Positions 31,930-44,130 of a stretch of DNA of 64,000 nucleotides are shown piece by piece. The notes under the pieces are model-generated. The model was not told the origin of the DNA. It was given only the letters and a program-made list of their open reading frames with translations, and searched no databases. Each line of letters opens with the position of its first letter. Within the stretch, counting starts at the first letter, position 1. The translations under genes were made by a program, and so were the position numbers. This DNA is from Serinus canaria (Eukaryota; Chordata; Aves; Passeriformes; Fringillidae): assembly GCF_022539315.1 (NCBI RefSeq), contig NC_066337.1, forward strand, positions 6,230,861 to 6,294,860, in the 5' to 3' direction.

Positions 31930-32300
31930 AGCCTTCTAAAAACTGGTTTAAGCCCTGCCACTCTGGCTGAGCTAGCAGCTAGCTGGTAAGTTCCTGTGTA
32001 AAAGGATAATGGAAATAAAAATTAGCTAACACAGAGATCTATTCTAGTGAGAAAACCGTTCACACCTGTAAAATCAAGGAGTCTGAATCATAAGAATCTT
32101 CAAAAAAAAAAATGTAAACACCTAAGTAAAGAAAAAGTCTTATCACGTACACACACAGACATTTTCTAACCAATAAATTAAGTAGCAAAAAAATCATTGA
32201 CCAATTTGATTTAACACAGTGCCTTCTGATAGCCCCATAAAAATATAAGATATGTGATTAAAAATTCAGCTTTTCTGCTAAAAAAGCCGAGAGCCCTGTG
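31930..32300 (+). mobile_element. Possible LTR fragment
   Basis: Order of CCAATAAA, GACCAATTTG, CCATAAAAATATAAG and a TTAAAAATTCAGCTTTTCTG end resembles CCAAT-TATA-polyadenylation features of a retroviral LTR. No second copy in the window and no flanking viral genes. Could equally be unique sequence. Confidence 0.3.
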
Positions 32301-32749
32301 TGTTTGTGTGAGAGCAGGGGGAACCTGCTGGAATCCACAGGGACCAGGAGCCAGGAGGGGCTGCAGGGCAGAGCCAGGCTTTGCCCTCCTCTGCCGGCAG
32401 CTGCCCCTGCTTCTTCAGAGATCAAACTGAAAAATGTTCCTGTGCTGGGCCAGCATTCCTGCCTGGCTGCTCCTGAGGGATCCTCTGGTCAGGATTGTGG
32501 CAAAGAGCACCAGAGAGTGAATGTGGGCTGTGCACAGCCCAGCAAATCCCCTCGTGTCTCTGGCAGCTTCTGGAACCTTCTCCCTCTCAGAAACAGCAAA
32601 GGTGCAACTCTCCTTTTTGCTTTTCACCCTGCCTGCAAACCCTTCCAGGAATAAAACCCTGCCAGGGCTGATCCTGGGCAAGGTCTGGGGCCTTGGAGCA
32701 AAACTTCAAACAGCCTTTGCTCCTGCATGGAAACCCAGAGGGTTTTGCC

Positions 32750-32893
32750 TCAGACGTGGCCCATTTAAGATGAAATCTGGGGTTCGGGGTGAGTTTCAGG
32801 GCCCAAGCTTTCCTCTGGACTCAGGCATGGCCCATTTAAGATGAAATGTGGAGTTCAGGGTGAGTTTCAGGGCCCAGGCTTTACTCAGGACTC
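32750..32893. repeat. 71-bp tandem duplication
   Basis: TCAGRCRTGGCCCATTTAAG followed by ATGAAATSTGG and GAGTTTCAGGGCCCA occurs at 32750 and 32821. Confidence 0.88.
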
Positions 32894-33118
32894 CAGACAC
32901 GATTTTGAGGCCTAACTGAGGGTGCACCCAAGAGGGACAGAGCAGCCAAGTCCCCAGAGGCAGCACCCTGAGGCCATGTCCCACTGAGAGCAGGCCCCGC
33001 TGCTGTCCCCAAGGCCTCTGGCCTGCAGGTGATGCCAGGGGGATATTCCCTGCTCCCTGCTGCTGCCCAGAGGTGCCCATCACTGCCAGCAGATCCTCTC
33101 CAAGGGCTTGGCACAGAA

Positions 33119-33930
33119 AGCAGTGTCTGAGTGGATCTGCACAGATCAGATTCTGAGCAGTGTCTGAGTGGATCTGCACAGATCAGATTCTGAGCAGTGT
33201 CTGAGTGGATCTGCACAGATCAGATTCTGAGCAGTGTCTGAGGGGATCTGCACAGATCAGATTCTGAGCAGTGTCTGAGTAGATCTGCACAGATCAGATT
33301 CTGAGCAGTGTCTGAGGGGATCCTGCACAGATCAGATTCTGAGCAGTGTCTGAGGGGATCTGCACAGATCAGATTCTGAGCAGTGTCTGAGGGGATCTGC
33401 ACAGATCAGATTCTGAGCAGTGTCTGAGTGGATCTGCACAGATCAGATTCTGAGCAGTGTCTGAGGGGATCCTGCACAGATCAGATTCTGAGCAGTGTCT
33501 GAGTGGATCTGCACAGATCAGATTCTGAGCAGTGTCTGAGTGGATCTGCACAGATCAGATTCTGAGCAGTGTCTGAGTGGATCTGCACAGATCAGATTCT
33601 GAGCAGTGCTGAGTGGATCTGCACAGATCAGATTCTGAGCAGTGTCTGAGTGGATCTGCACAGATCAGATTCTGAGCAGTGTCTGAGTGGATCTGCACAG
33701 ATCAGATTCTGAGCAGTGTCTGAGTGGATCTGCACAGATCAGATTCTGAGCAGTGTCTGAGTGGATCTGCACAGATCAGATTCTGAGCAGTGTCTGAGTG
33801 GATCTGCACAGATCAGATTCTGAGCAGTGTCTGAGTGGATCTGCACAGATCAGATTCTGAGCAGTGTCTGAGTGGATCTGCACAGATCAGATTCTGAGCA
33901 GTGTCTGAGTGGAATCTGCACAGATCACTG
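33119..33930. repeat. 37-bp minisatellite, about 22 copies, hairpin-forming unit
   Basis: Unit GCAGTGTCTGAGTGGATCTG plus CACAGATCAGATTCTGA. Each unit contains two dyads: GATCTGCACAGATC (6-bp arms, 2-nt loop) and TCAGATTCTGA (5-bp arms, 1-nt centre). Variants (GGGG for GTGG, a 1-nt insertion giving ATCCTG) are confined to roughly the first half; the second half is almost uniform apart from one 2-nt deletion near 33608. Located in inferred DRD2 intron 1. Confidence 0.96.
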
Positions 33931-35014
33931 CCTCCCTGGGTGCTGTCCCTCTGCTCTGGAATTGGGGAGCAGTGGGCCAGAGGAAACTGCCAGACTGACA
34001 TCCTCTCTGTCCTCCAGCTGTTCCCTGGGCTCTGCTGAGAGTGCAACAAGGATCTTCCAGTCAAAGGAAATCACTTCTTTGGAGCAGAGAGAAGGTGGAA
34101 GAAAAGGGAAGGGGGAATGTGTTTGAGGAGCTGCTTTGTTTCCCTGTTCAGGGGTTTTGTGTCAGGGGAATAAAAGCATCTTCTGGAGTTGTTTCACTGG
34201 TTTTTATTTTTCATGCAAGCCCAGAATTGCTGTGGATTCCTGGTCGAGGTTCCCTGGAGAGCAGGGAAGGTGTGGAGCAGCTGGCACTGAGCGAGAACCT
34301 TTTCCTTCTCCTTTCTGCTCAGGGGACAGGTCTGCAGGCACTGAGGAGGAGGAGGAGAGGCCAGGGAGGAGGAAAATACCATAAATCCTGCCTTGACTCG
34401 AGAGTGCTGCTGGTGCTGCTGAAAATGCCCAAGCCCTGCCCTGGGAGCAGCTGGCACAGAGCACCCAGCACAGTCCTGGTGGCTTTAAATAAACACAGCT
34501 CCCCAGCACTGTGGGGCTGAGGGAAATGCAGCGGGGAGGTGACAGGGGAGGTGACAGCCGTGACTGAGGCCAGGCAGTAATTGCACCTGAGTGCTTCTGA
34601 GCGCGGCTGGGAGGGGGCACAGCTCTGCTCTCCACACTGCCGTGCCCTCCCTGGTCTCCAGGAGCCTCTCTTGAGCAGGAGGTTTGGGCACCTCTGCACC
34701 CAGAATTAGAGACAAAAATCTGCCACAGGGATCTCCTCGAGCCAGTTCTTGTGAGCTTTTGTGGACCTGTTCCTACAAAAATCCTGCCCAGGCTGGACTT
34801 TCAGGGGCTGAATTCAATTGCAACACTGCAGCCTTCAGATCTCTCAAGCCAACAGTTCTACCATCAGCTCCTTCCAAAATCCTCTGGAAAACCTCCCTCC
34901 TCTGCCTCTGCTGGCTCCCCATTCCCCGATCCTCTTCTCTCCAAGATACCAAGGCTGTATTAATTGCAGCTATTGCTCACTTCTGATTCAGAAACATTCC
35001 TGGTTCTGCATAAT

Positions 35015-35600
35015 TGTCACCATCACATTCTCTGAAAAATCCTCTTTGCCCAGGGAAGCTGAGAAGCCTCAGAGAAAAAAGAAAACAATAATTATCTCAT
35101 TTGCTTCTCCTGCGTTTTTTGCTTTGGAATGTGGTTGGAGATTGTTTATCCAATATGTGAATGCCAGCTCTGTTGGTACTCAGGAGTTTTTCATTATTAT
35201 CTTTTAGCCTTCTGTCTGTATCCTTTCTCTATTCTATAGCATAGTTTAGTATAGCATATATAATATAATATAATATAATATAATATAATATAATATATAT
35301 AATAGAATATAATATAATATAATATAATATAATATAATATAATATAATATAATATATAGACTATAATATAATATAATATAATATAATATAATATAATATA
35401 ATATAATATAATATAATATAATATAACATTGTATTAAATAATCACACTGTATAATTATATTCTAATATATTGTATTATATTATATTTATTTATTATATCT
35501 ATTATATTATATTTATTATATCAATTATATTATATTTATTATATTATATTATCAGCCTTCTAAGACCAGGGAGTCAGATTCATCATTTCCCTCCTGCCAC
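35015..35600 (+). mobile_element. LTR of ERVL-like type, copy A, with internal TATAA expansion
   Basis: Begins TGTCACCATCACATTCTCTG and shares with 40352-40710 the blocks GAGAAGCTGAGARGCCTC, AACAATAATTATCT, ATAGCATAGTTTAGT and a terminal ATCAGCC-TTCT...GATTC-ATC. This is a common songbird LTR type as I recall it (family name not asserted). About 300 bp in its 3' part is an expanded TATAA/ATATAAT repeat. No viral genes flank it. Confidence 0.7.
35255..35560. repeat. TATAA microsatellite inside LTR copy A
   Basis: Nearly pure (TATAA)n interrupted by TATATA and, downstream, by TTATATTTATTATA stretches. The corresponding place in copy B holds only a short TATTATAAAATAATAA. Confidence 0.95.
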
Positions 35601-36179
35601 AGGAAATCCTTTTAGGCCCAGTTTGGGGTATAAATAGCTCCCTGCAGCAACAATCTGCTCCCAGAAGAGCCCAGCACTGCCCCTGCCCACCTGGAATTCT
35701 GGAGGGGTTTGGGTCCTGCCTGGCAGGCGGCTGGCAGAGCCTTGGGTTCCTCCTGTTCTTTCAGAATCTGTGGGTGCAGGGCAAGCTTTGATCTCTGCAA
35801 CATTTGGCAGATGAATTTTTCGAGCTGGAGCTGCTCCAGACACAGCCCACTTGAGCCCTTCTCAGCTGGGTGGAGAGGATGGGCAGAAATGGCTTTTTAA
35901 AAATCATTTCTGACTCTGTGCTTTCAGCTGTGGCCACACAGCCAGAAACACGGGGCACATCTCGATTTCCAGTGGCTAAAGGGAAGGATTTCCTCCTCCC
36001 CTCTGCTCTCTCAGAGGGATGGTCTCTGTCAGAGGCAGCCTGGAAGATATTGGTTCTTATTAAACATTGCATTGCTATAGACCCAACATCCTGCTCTCCA
36101 CAAAAACTCTTTTTTTCTCCTCATAATTCCTTTATCTGTATCCTAATGCCAAATCTCTCTGACGAGATCTGAGCCTCTG

Positions 36180-36520
36180 ACTAATCTAATAAATTCCCAG
36201 CTTCATGAGTGCCTGGGATCTGTATTCCTTTAGAATCTGGGCTGTGTTTGAGATCATCCACCAGTGTCTGCAAATAACTCTTAATCAGCCACACAGCCAA
36301 TTGTATTAATTCTGAGGAATTGGAAAGGTTGAATCTCTTCACTTCCCAACGCCCTTATTTATGTACAGGAGTGGCTGAAATTTGAACAAAATACTTTTAA
36401 GTGCTGGATAAAAAGTGGCAAATATTTTGGGTCTTTTTTTTCATTATTATTTGTTTTTGTCTGGCTAATGTTCACATTTTGGCATTGGAAGTGTAAAACA
36501 ATTTAATTGCAGAAATAGGT
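36180..36520. promoter_or_regulatory. AT-rich candidate non-coding element
   Basis: Repeat-free, with CTAATCTAATAAAT, AACTCTTAATCAG and CAATTGTATTAATTC motifs. No coding frame. Weak candidate based on composition only. Confidence 0.25.
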
Positions 36521-37220
36521 TGTGTTAATTCCCTGGCTGGATAAACCCTTTTTACTTCCCCTGTTCATGCAGCACCTGGCCCAGGGATACTGCAGCTCTT
36601 GAGCCCTTCAGCCACACTTTATTAAAAGCAAATAATAATAATTCAGATTGAAGCCATCAAATATTTGCCCTCCACTTATGTCAGCGAGCACTCGTTGAAC
36701 ATCTGCTCTTTGCACTGCCACTCCTCCCCCCGAGCTTGTTTGCAAAAATGTTTGCCAAAAGCAGCGAGTTCCAGAGCAGAGCTCTTTGTTTCCCCTTCCC
36801 CCCTTCTCCTCAGATTTCGGGGAGTTTGCCCCAAACCCTCCATGGCTGAGCTGTGCCCCCAGTCCCCTGGAGCAGCCCTGATGGGATGTGTCAATCAGCA
36901 CAGCCTTCACCGACCCCCCTTGCTCCAGGTGCCCCTTCCCTGCATTCAAAACCCCAAGAAAACACAATTAATTCTGGCCTGTCCCTCGTGGCCAAGAGAG
37001 CAGGGCCAGCTCCCATCTCTGAGTATTCCTCCATCCAGTTCTCCTCAAATGTCAAATCCTAATCATCCTTAAGCATTTCATCCCTGGCCTGCACCAGCTC
37101 AGCTATTCAGACCCTGACTTCCAGCACCCACCTCTGTCGTCTTTGCAGGCAAAAGGAGAGGAGGGTGTGAAAAATGGGCATTTTATCATTGGCTTTTCAC
37201 AAATATCCAAATGAACATGA

Positions 37221-37864
37221 TGTGTGTTGTGTTAGAAAGTGCTGCTGTGTTCATTCCCTCAAGCAGGGTGTTAAATGTAGTTTTAGGTTAGAAGTTAATG
37301 TTAGAAGGTTAGAAGGTTATTAGGCATTATTAGGTGATAAGTTTTAGGTTATAAATAGTTTTAGTTATAATGTTAAAATAGAAACTGTGCTGTGTTGGAT
37401 ACTTTTCCTAAAGAGAGGAATGAGGTACTGACCCTGAGCCAGCAGCCACAGGACACCTGAATCTTTCAGAGAAAGAGAATTGACTGCTCCCTTATCAGAA
37501 GAAATGAACTTCTTCCTGCCCCTCAGCCCTGCAGAGCTGTCAGGATTGAGAGGAAGGAGCTGACCCTGCCCAGCCAGAATCCTGTGTGGGACTGGAATTG
37601 ATGCACCATGGATGAGGTGTGGAAATGTGCAACAGGCTGTGGCTGTTAAGGGTTAATCCTCTGTTAACCTGGGGCCTTTTGGGGCTTGTTTTGCCCAGAA
37701 AAGGTACCTGGACTGTCTGTAACTCTTTGTTTTTATTGTCTCACATTGTCCTCATCCTAATTGTCCCAAATTTTATTACTCTGATTATATTGCTATTTTT
37801 ATAACCATGTTATTACTATTAAACCTTTAACATTTTAAAACCAAGTGGCTGGCCTTTTTCCCAA
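37221..37864 (+). mobile_element. Probable solo LTR, second family
   Basis: A 640-bp unit with a TATAAATA box at 37350-37357, a TAAGGGTTAATCCTCTGTTA block, an AT-rich 3' part and an ATTAAA hexamer at 37818-37823, ending near AAGTGGCTGGCCTTTTTCCC. The wording is familiar to me from songbird LTRs, but no second copy is in the window to prove the ends. Confidence 0.5.
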
Positions 37865-38454
37865 GGAGAAGCCACTTCTCCTGGATTTGTCCTTTCCCAG
37901 CTGCTGTGGGCACCGAGCCATGCAGGAATTGTGCTGGATCAGCAGCTCTGCAAAGCAGCATCTGTTCTCCTGGGGAGCTCCTGCTCTGCCCTGGTGCCTC
38001 TCCACCCCAGGGTCTGCCTGCCCTCCTGCTCTGACCTTCCCCAGATGCACAGAAGGGCTCATTGCCTTTGAAATCTGCAATATTTTATCCCTCCCACCCC
38101 AGTGCTGCTGCATCATCATCGTGTCCCCTCTCTGCTCAGCTTACCCCACCCACAGAGCCACAAATTCTCTTCTTTGCTGCTCCTTGTTTTACCACAAAAC
38201 CTCACATTCTTGAAAATCATTGCTCCCAGGCAGGGTGTTCAGTTTCCCTGAGAAAGATGCTGAGCTGGGCACCCCGAGGGTGTTTCTGTGCATTTTTGGG
38301 GGATATTTCTCCCTGCCTGGTCTCTGGAATTGTTTGGCTGATCAATCAAACTTCCCAGGAGCAGAGGAGTCCCACATCACATTTGAAATTCTCTCATGTT
38401 TAGAGAATTCTGGGAGTGGAAGGATTTTGCTTCCATCAGGTGTGGTACCACCTG

Positions 38455-38664
38455 TTTTCAATGTGAAATCATGGCTATTTGAAGATGAAATCATGGCTAT
38501 TTTAAGGTGAAATTGTGGCTATTTTCAACGTGAAATCATGACTATTTTCAATGTGAAATCATGACTATTTTCAATGTGAAATCATGGCTATTTTCAATGT
38601 GAAATCGTGGCTATTTTAAGATGAAATCATGGCTATTTTTAGGTGAAATTGTGGTTATTTTGCC
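38455..38664. repeat. 23-bp minisatellite, about 9 copies
   Basis: Unit ATGTGAAATCATGGCTATTT plus TCA. Two variant types (with AAG or AGG instead of TCAATG) are interspersed. In inferred DRD2 intron 1. Confidence 0.92.
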
Positions 38665-39868
38665 TTTTGCCAGTTACAAAAGTGGTTTAAGGTTTTCTCT
38701 TGTTTGTTTTCACAGAGCAGGAATATTAAACTGAACTTCTCCCCCCGAGGCCTCACTAAAATTCAGGCAGGCTCCTTGAGGTGCTGCAGTGGAGCCACAG
38801 CTCAGGGGTGGAGCTCAGCCCAAGAATAGATTGCACTTTCCAGGTGTCCCCAACCTCTTGACAGAGCATCCCTTGCTCACTTCATGGCTTTGGGCTGATC
38901 CTGCCCAAAAAAACACCTTGGAAAGACAAATATTTTCTTCCCATATTCCACAAAACTTGTTGGGAGCATCACTGACAAATCCCCTGCCAGGGGAAAAACG
39001 TGAACCTGCAGTGCTGCATTTTCTGGCTGATGGGAGGAATTTCTCTCTCTGTGTCCCTGGGATCACTGCACATGCTCAGCTGCTGCTCTCCTGAATTTTA
39101 TTTGGTTTTTACACAGTCAGCAAAGTTTCCAGCCTGCTGGGAAGTGCACACTCCATCCATTATGAACCCAATTCCTGAATCCAGTGACTGGGACAGTGAA
39201 TTGCAGTGATTTCCATTTCCCTTTAATCCACAAAGTCATTAGCAGGGCTCCACAAAGCCATGAATATTCTCCCCTGCTTGGCAGGGAGCAGATTTCCTTT
39301 CAGATGAAGCACGACAAGGAGCTCTAATGTTTTTAATTAAAGTGCTGGGTGCGAGTTATTGTGCAGGTTAAGGCAGGACCAAACCCGGGACTGTTTAATT
39401 CATCAGCAACAGAAATCCCAGGCTGCAGGGACTGGAATCATGACCTGAAGACAGGTGCCCAAGTGGCTGAAACAGGCACAGAAGGCCAGGCAAAGCCTCC
39501 TGCAGGCACTGCTCAGGTCATCCTCCAGTAAATATTCTCTTTACCTGCTCAGGCACCTGTGACTCTGTTTGTTGCAGGAGTCAGACCCACTCCCAGGGCT
39601 CACTGCCTTGTCCCACCTGACCCATTAAACAGAATATTTTCATGGGAACACTGCAAGCTGATGGACAAGTGCAAGTTATTGAACTCCCTCTTTAGTAACT
39701 GCTCTGCCTGGTTTTTTTATTAGTTTTTTCTAATAACTGTTTATTCTCTCTACAAACAATGCCTCTTCAGCTAAATTTTGATGGTTGTGATTCTGAGGCC
39801 TCCTGAATCAGAAATTCCATGGTAAAAATTAAATTGCGAAGTGTAGACCCAAAGAAACATGACAACAG

Positions 39869-40072
<204 letters not shown>

Positions 40073-40351
40073 TTGTTATTATCCCTCCTTGTCATTTTCT
40101 GTTAGGGTTGTGATTTCCTAATCGATTCTTCCTTTGCACCAAGAGGAAAAAAAAAAGAAATCTTGAGATAAATAAAAATACCCCTTGGAAAGGATGACAA
40201 AGGCAAGTGCAGAGCACCAGACATCACAAGTAGACAAACATCCTCCCCCAGAACTGGGTTCCTGCTCATGGATTTCTGCTCTCATTAGTGAAGCATCTCC
40301 CAGGAAATGCAGGCTGGGCTCCAGGGAGGATGGCAGGGGACCAGGGTGCAC

Positions 40352-40710
40352 TGACACATTTTATGAAAATCCTTTCACCGGGATTTTTCTCCTGAGAAGC
40401 TGAGAGGCCTCAAAAAGGAAATGGAAACAATAATTATCTGATTGATCAGAATGGGGTCTGGAGGTTGCTCCCCAACTTTGATGGGTTCCATGTGGATTGT
40501 TTTAAATTAATGGCCAATCCTGTGTCAGACTCTCTGGTCAGTCACAACATTTTATTATTCATTCCTTTCTAGCTGCTGATGTCTCCTTCGTCTTATTATA
40601 AACTATTATATAGCATAGTTTAGTGTAGCATTTTTAATGAAATGTCTATTATAAAATAATAAATCAGCCCTCTGAACCATGGAGCCAAGATTCTCATCTC
40701 ATCCTGGGAC
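40352..40710 (+). mobile_element. LTR of ERVL-like type, copy B
   Basis: TGACACATTTTATGAAAATCC-like start, then blocks shared with 35015-35600. It keeps the central TTAATGGCCAATCCTGTGTC segment that copy A has lost, and ends near GCCAAGATTCTCATCTCATC. AATAAA lies near 40660. Solo, no viral genes. Confidence 0.7.
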
Positions 40711-41201
40711 GCTCAGACACAGCAGGGCATGGTAGAGGGGCAGTGCCAGGATGTCCCTGGGCTGGACAGGGACAGCCAGCAGCTCTGCCAGCAGCTCTGC
40801 ACCCTGACCCTGCCCTGAGTAGAGCCACCCCCAGCTCGGTGCTGAGGGGCAGGAAAGCAGGAGAACCCTGAGAAAAGCAGACTTGGTGCAAAGGCTGGTT
40901 TAGCTTGATTCCAAGGGGAGCAGCTCAGGCCAGGCCTGGCTCTGTCAGCTCTCCACAACCAGCACTGGGCTCTCAGAAAGAGGGATTTTAAAAAGTGCTG
41001 CCTCATCCCACCACATTTGCTCCATGTGCACACTTCCTCTGGCTGCAAGGACAGGAAAATCTGCCCAATTTCCTCAGATTGTGCTCCAGAGGTGCTGGTG
41101 CCACCTGAGCCCTGGCCGTGCTGCAGCCCTGGGGCTCTCAGAGTCCTTTTAGCTCCAAATGCTCCTGTGTAGAACCCCAGTGCTGGGACACAATATCTGA
41201 G

Positions 41202-41391
41202 TGAATGTGGGGGGTGTTTCTATTTTTAAGGGCTTTTAAATTAGCAAGTTCTTTATAATTGTGGCTTTTCAAGCCCGGGTGACTAAAATTCACCTCCCAG
41301 ATCTGTGTGGGGACGTCTCAGGAGGCTGGAGGTGTCCTGGCCCCTCTCTGGGGTGGCTCCCAAGGATGGAGACAAGGCTGGAGCTAAAAGG
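41202..41391 (+). repeat. 190-bp dispersed duplication, copy 1
   Basis: Nearly identical to 42589-42780. Visible differences are GACGTCTC versus GATGTCTC and one extra G in a G run at the left edge. It starts at GAATGTGGGG and ends at GAGCTAAAAGG. Direct orientation, 1.39 kb apart. Not recognised as a known transposon. Confidence 0.93.
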
Positions 41392-42127
41392 GGCCAGGCC
41401 AGGCTGGGAAAGGCTTTGTGTGCCTGGAGCTCAGCCCTGAGCCCCTCCCTGCTGGGCACAGCTCTGTGCTGGTCCCTGCCAGCCCCGGGCAGCCCTGGCC
41501 CTGGCCCTGCCCAGTTTCAGCCACACTGACCCTCTCCCATGATCCAGGGAGCAGCAGCAGGCAGGCATGGTGTCACCCTGGGATTTTAAAGTTTTTCTAA
41601 GCCTTCTGATGTTGATGTTCTTTCTGTAAATAACTCATTGGTTTGCATTCTTTTATGGAAGAAGAGAAATCTGATGGGCTGTTGGTTTGTCCAGTGTCAC
41701 TGGAGAGGTGGCACTGTCACCCTCCAATCCACTGTCACTTTTGGAAATCTGTAAATGTCAGAATCAGAAATTAAACTTTCTCTTTTTTACCTTAGAAAGT
41801 TGAGTGTCCACATTGTTTTATTTTGATTTATTTATTCCTGTAAGGACAGGAGGGAGCCCTGCAGTAATTCCTGGGTGGAAATCTCTGTGGTGGGAGCTGC
41901 TGTGGCCAGATGGGCTGGAATTCACTCTCAGCCCTTGGCTTCAGTGTGGAACAAACCCAGAGCCAGGGACCCTCTGATCTGATCCTTTTCCTGCTATCCT
42001 TGGAAATATTAAACCCTGCTCTGCATCCTATTGCTGAATTGGAGGGAAAGGTTCCCCTTCCAGTCAGGTTCTCTAGAGAGGAAAGATAAGCAGCAGCCTG
42101 GATCTCACTGCTACCTTATGTGCCATT

Positions 42128-42129
42128 TA

Positions 42130-42213
<84 letters not shown>
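42128..42213. repeat. (AAT)n microsatellite
   Basis: Perfect run of about 28 AAT units. Lies between the two copies of the 190-bp duplication. Confidence 0.97.
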
Positions 42214-42214
<1 letters not shown>

Positions 42215-42588
42215 GCAATGCTTTATAGTAATAACTGTCATGCTTTAATTAGCTCCTGTTTTACAGCACAGGCCCCGGGCATGGATCACAGCCTGCTTTA
42301 CAAATAAAATAAACCAAGGTGTGGGACTCCACTCACATGGAAATTCTGGTGTTGACTTTTGACTCCCTTGTTAGACTCCCTCTAATTCTCACTGTTTTGC
42401 CACCAAAGTGCAAATGAGGAGCTTTACACATGCCTGGACATGGTGGGCTGAAGTGTTCCTGTAGTATTTATTAGAATCCCCACTTTAGTTCTCACAAACA
42501 CATTTTTAGAGCATCCATAACCTCATGGGGATGATGAATGATTCATGTACTGGGACATGAGTGATTCTTCCTGTTCAACAATATGGAT

Positions 42589-42780
42589 GTGAATGTGGGG
42601 GGGTGTTTCTATTTTTAAGGGCTTTTAAATTAGCAAGTTCTTTATAATTGTGGCTTTTCAAGCCCGGGTGACTAAAATTCACCTCCCAGATCTGTGTGGG
42701 GATGTCTCAGGAGGCTGGAGGTGTCCTGGCCCCTCTCTGGGGTGGCTCCCAAGGATGGAGACAAGGCTGGAGCTAAAAGG
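42589..42780 (+). repeat. 190-bp dispersed duplication, copy 2
   Basis: See copy 1 at 41202. Sequence beyond both ends is unrelated between the copies. Confidence 0.93.
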
Positions 42781-43290
42781 TGTTCAGAGGGAACAGATCA
42801 AGTGTTGGACACCTAATTGCAGACTCCAGTAATCCCAGAGATAATCACATTTTTCTCAGCTGTCATACAAACATGCAGAAGGTGGAAATCAGCAGATCTG
42901 AAGGGGCTGGGGGTCAGAGAGTGCTTGTTGCAGAGAATCCTAATTTGCTGGAGCTCCAGATTGCCTGAGATATCAAACTAGGAGGGAGTTTAGACTAGTC
43001 ATTTGCAAGGTGCCATATTTTAGGTGATAGCTCCAAGTTCTCTGCTGGAGTGTGGCAGCTGCAGCGTTCAGGGGAGCTGATTGAAAAACCTGAGCTGCTG
43101 GTGAAGGGTTCATTTCTCTCCCTGGAGCTGCAGATTGCACAGAGCTCTCTCGGTGACGCTGATTTTGCTGATCCATCCCCAGCCCCAGCAGTTGGCAGCC
43201 TGGGGCAGAGAGCAGGATCCAGTGTTTGTATTTTTGTGTGCATTTATCAGCCCCTGAGTGCCTGCAGACCCTGGCACATCGAACAGCCGG

Positions 43291-43905
43291 GGCTGCAGAG
43301 AGATTTGGGATAAAGGGAAGGATGGAGGATGCCCAGCAGAGGCTGCAGAGAGATTTGGGATAAAGGAAAGGATGGAGGATGCCCAGCAGAGGCTGCAGAG
43401 AGATTTGGGATAAAGGGAAGGATGGAGGATGCCCAGCAGAGGCTGCAGAGAGATTTGGGATAAAGGAAAGGAGGGAGGATGCCCAGCAGAGGCTGCAGAG
43501 AGATTTGGGATAAAGGGAAGGATGGAGGATGTCCAGCAGAGGCTGCAGAGAGATTTGGGATAAAGGAAAGGATGGAGGATGCCCAGCAGAGGCTGCAGAG
43601 AGATTTGGGATAAGGGAAGGATGGAGGATGCCAGCAGAGGCTGCAGAGAGATTTGGGATAAAGGAAAGGAGGGAGGATGCCCAGCAGAGGCTGCAGAGAG
43701 ATTTGGGATAAAGGGAAGGATGGAGGATGTCCAGCAGAGGCTGCAGAGAGATTTGGGATAAAGGAAAGGATGGAGGATGCCCAGCAGAGGCTGCAGAGAG
43801 ATTTGGGATAAAGGGAAGGATGGAGGATGCCCAGCAGAGGCTGCAGAGAGATTTGGGATAAAGGAAAGGAGGGAGGATGCCCAGCAGAGGCTGCAGAGGG
43901 TTTTA
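43291..43905. repeat. 50-bp minisatellite with 200-bp higher-order repeat
   Basis: Twelve 50-bp units (GGCTGCAGAGAGATTTGGGA, TAAAGGRAAG, GAKGGAGGATGYCCAGCAGA) plus a partial thirteenth. Typed by the three variable sites, the units follow the order A-B-C-D three times (GGG/T, GGA/T, GGG/T, GGA/G), with the second and third A units also sharing GTCCAG. Unit 7 has two 1-nt deletions. Confidence 0.97.
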
Positions 43906-43999
43906 TTCAGGTGACTCCGTGATTACCTTTCCCCAGGCAGCTCAGTGGGTTTATTTATGCCCCTGTGAAGTGTGAAGTGTGGCCATGCCTGAGCTCGTG

Positions 44000-44130
44000 C
44001 TGTGCTCTGTTATCGAAGCTTTTATTGCTCCTTGCAGCCTCTCCCTCTCCCCAGCGCTCCAGAACACATAAAGCTGCATTTACATTTTCTGAATGGACTA
44101 ATCATGGCTCTCTGCTTTGATAAAGAAAGT
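44000..44130. promoter_or_regulatory. Candidate non-coding element
   Basis: Short island with TTATCGAAGCTTTTATTGC, CATAAAGCTGCATTTACATT and GACTAATCATGG, next to the 50-bp array. AT-rich, repeat-free, no frame. Weak candidate. Confidence 0.22.

Noticed and set aside
33119..33930. CRISPR-like regular repeat
   Set aside because: Units abut without spacers and the window is a vertebrate genome; it is a minisatellite.
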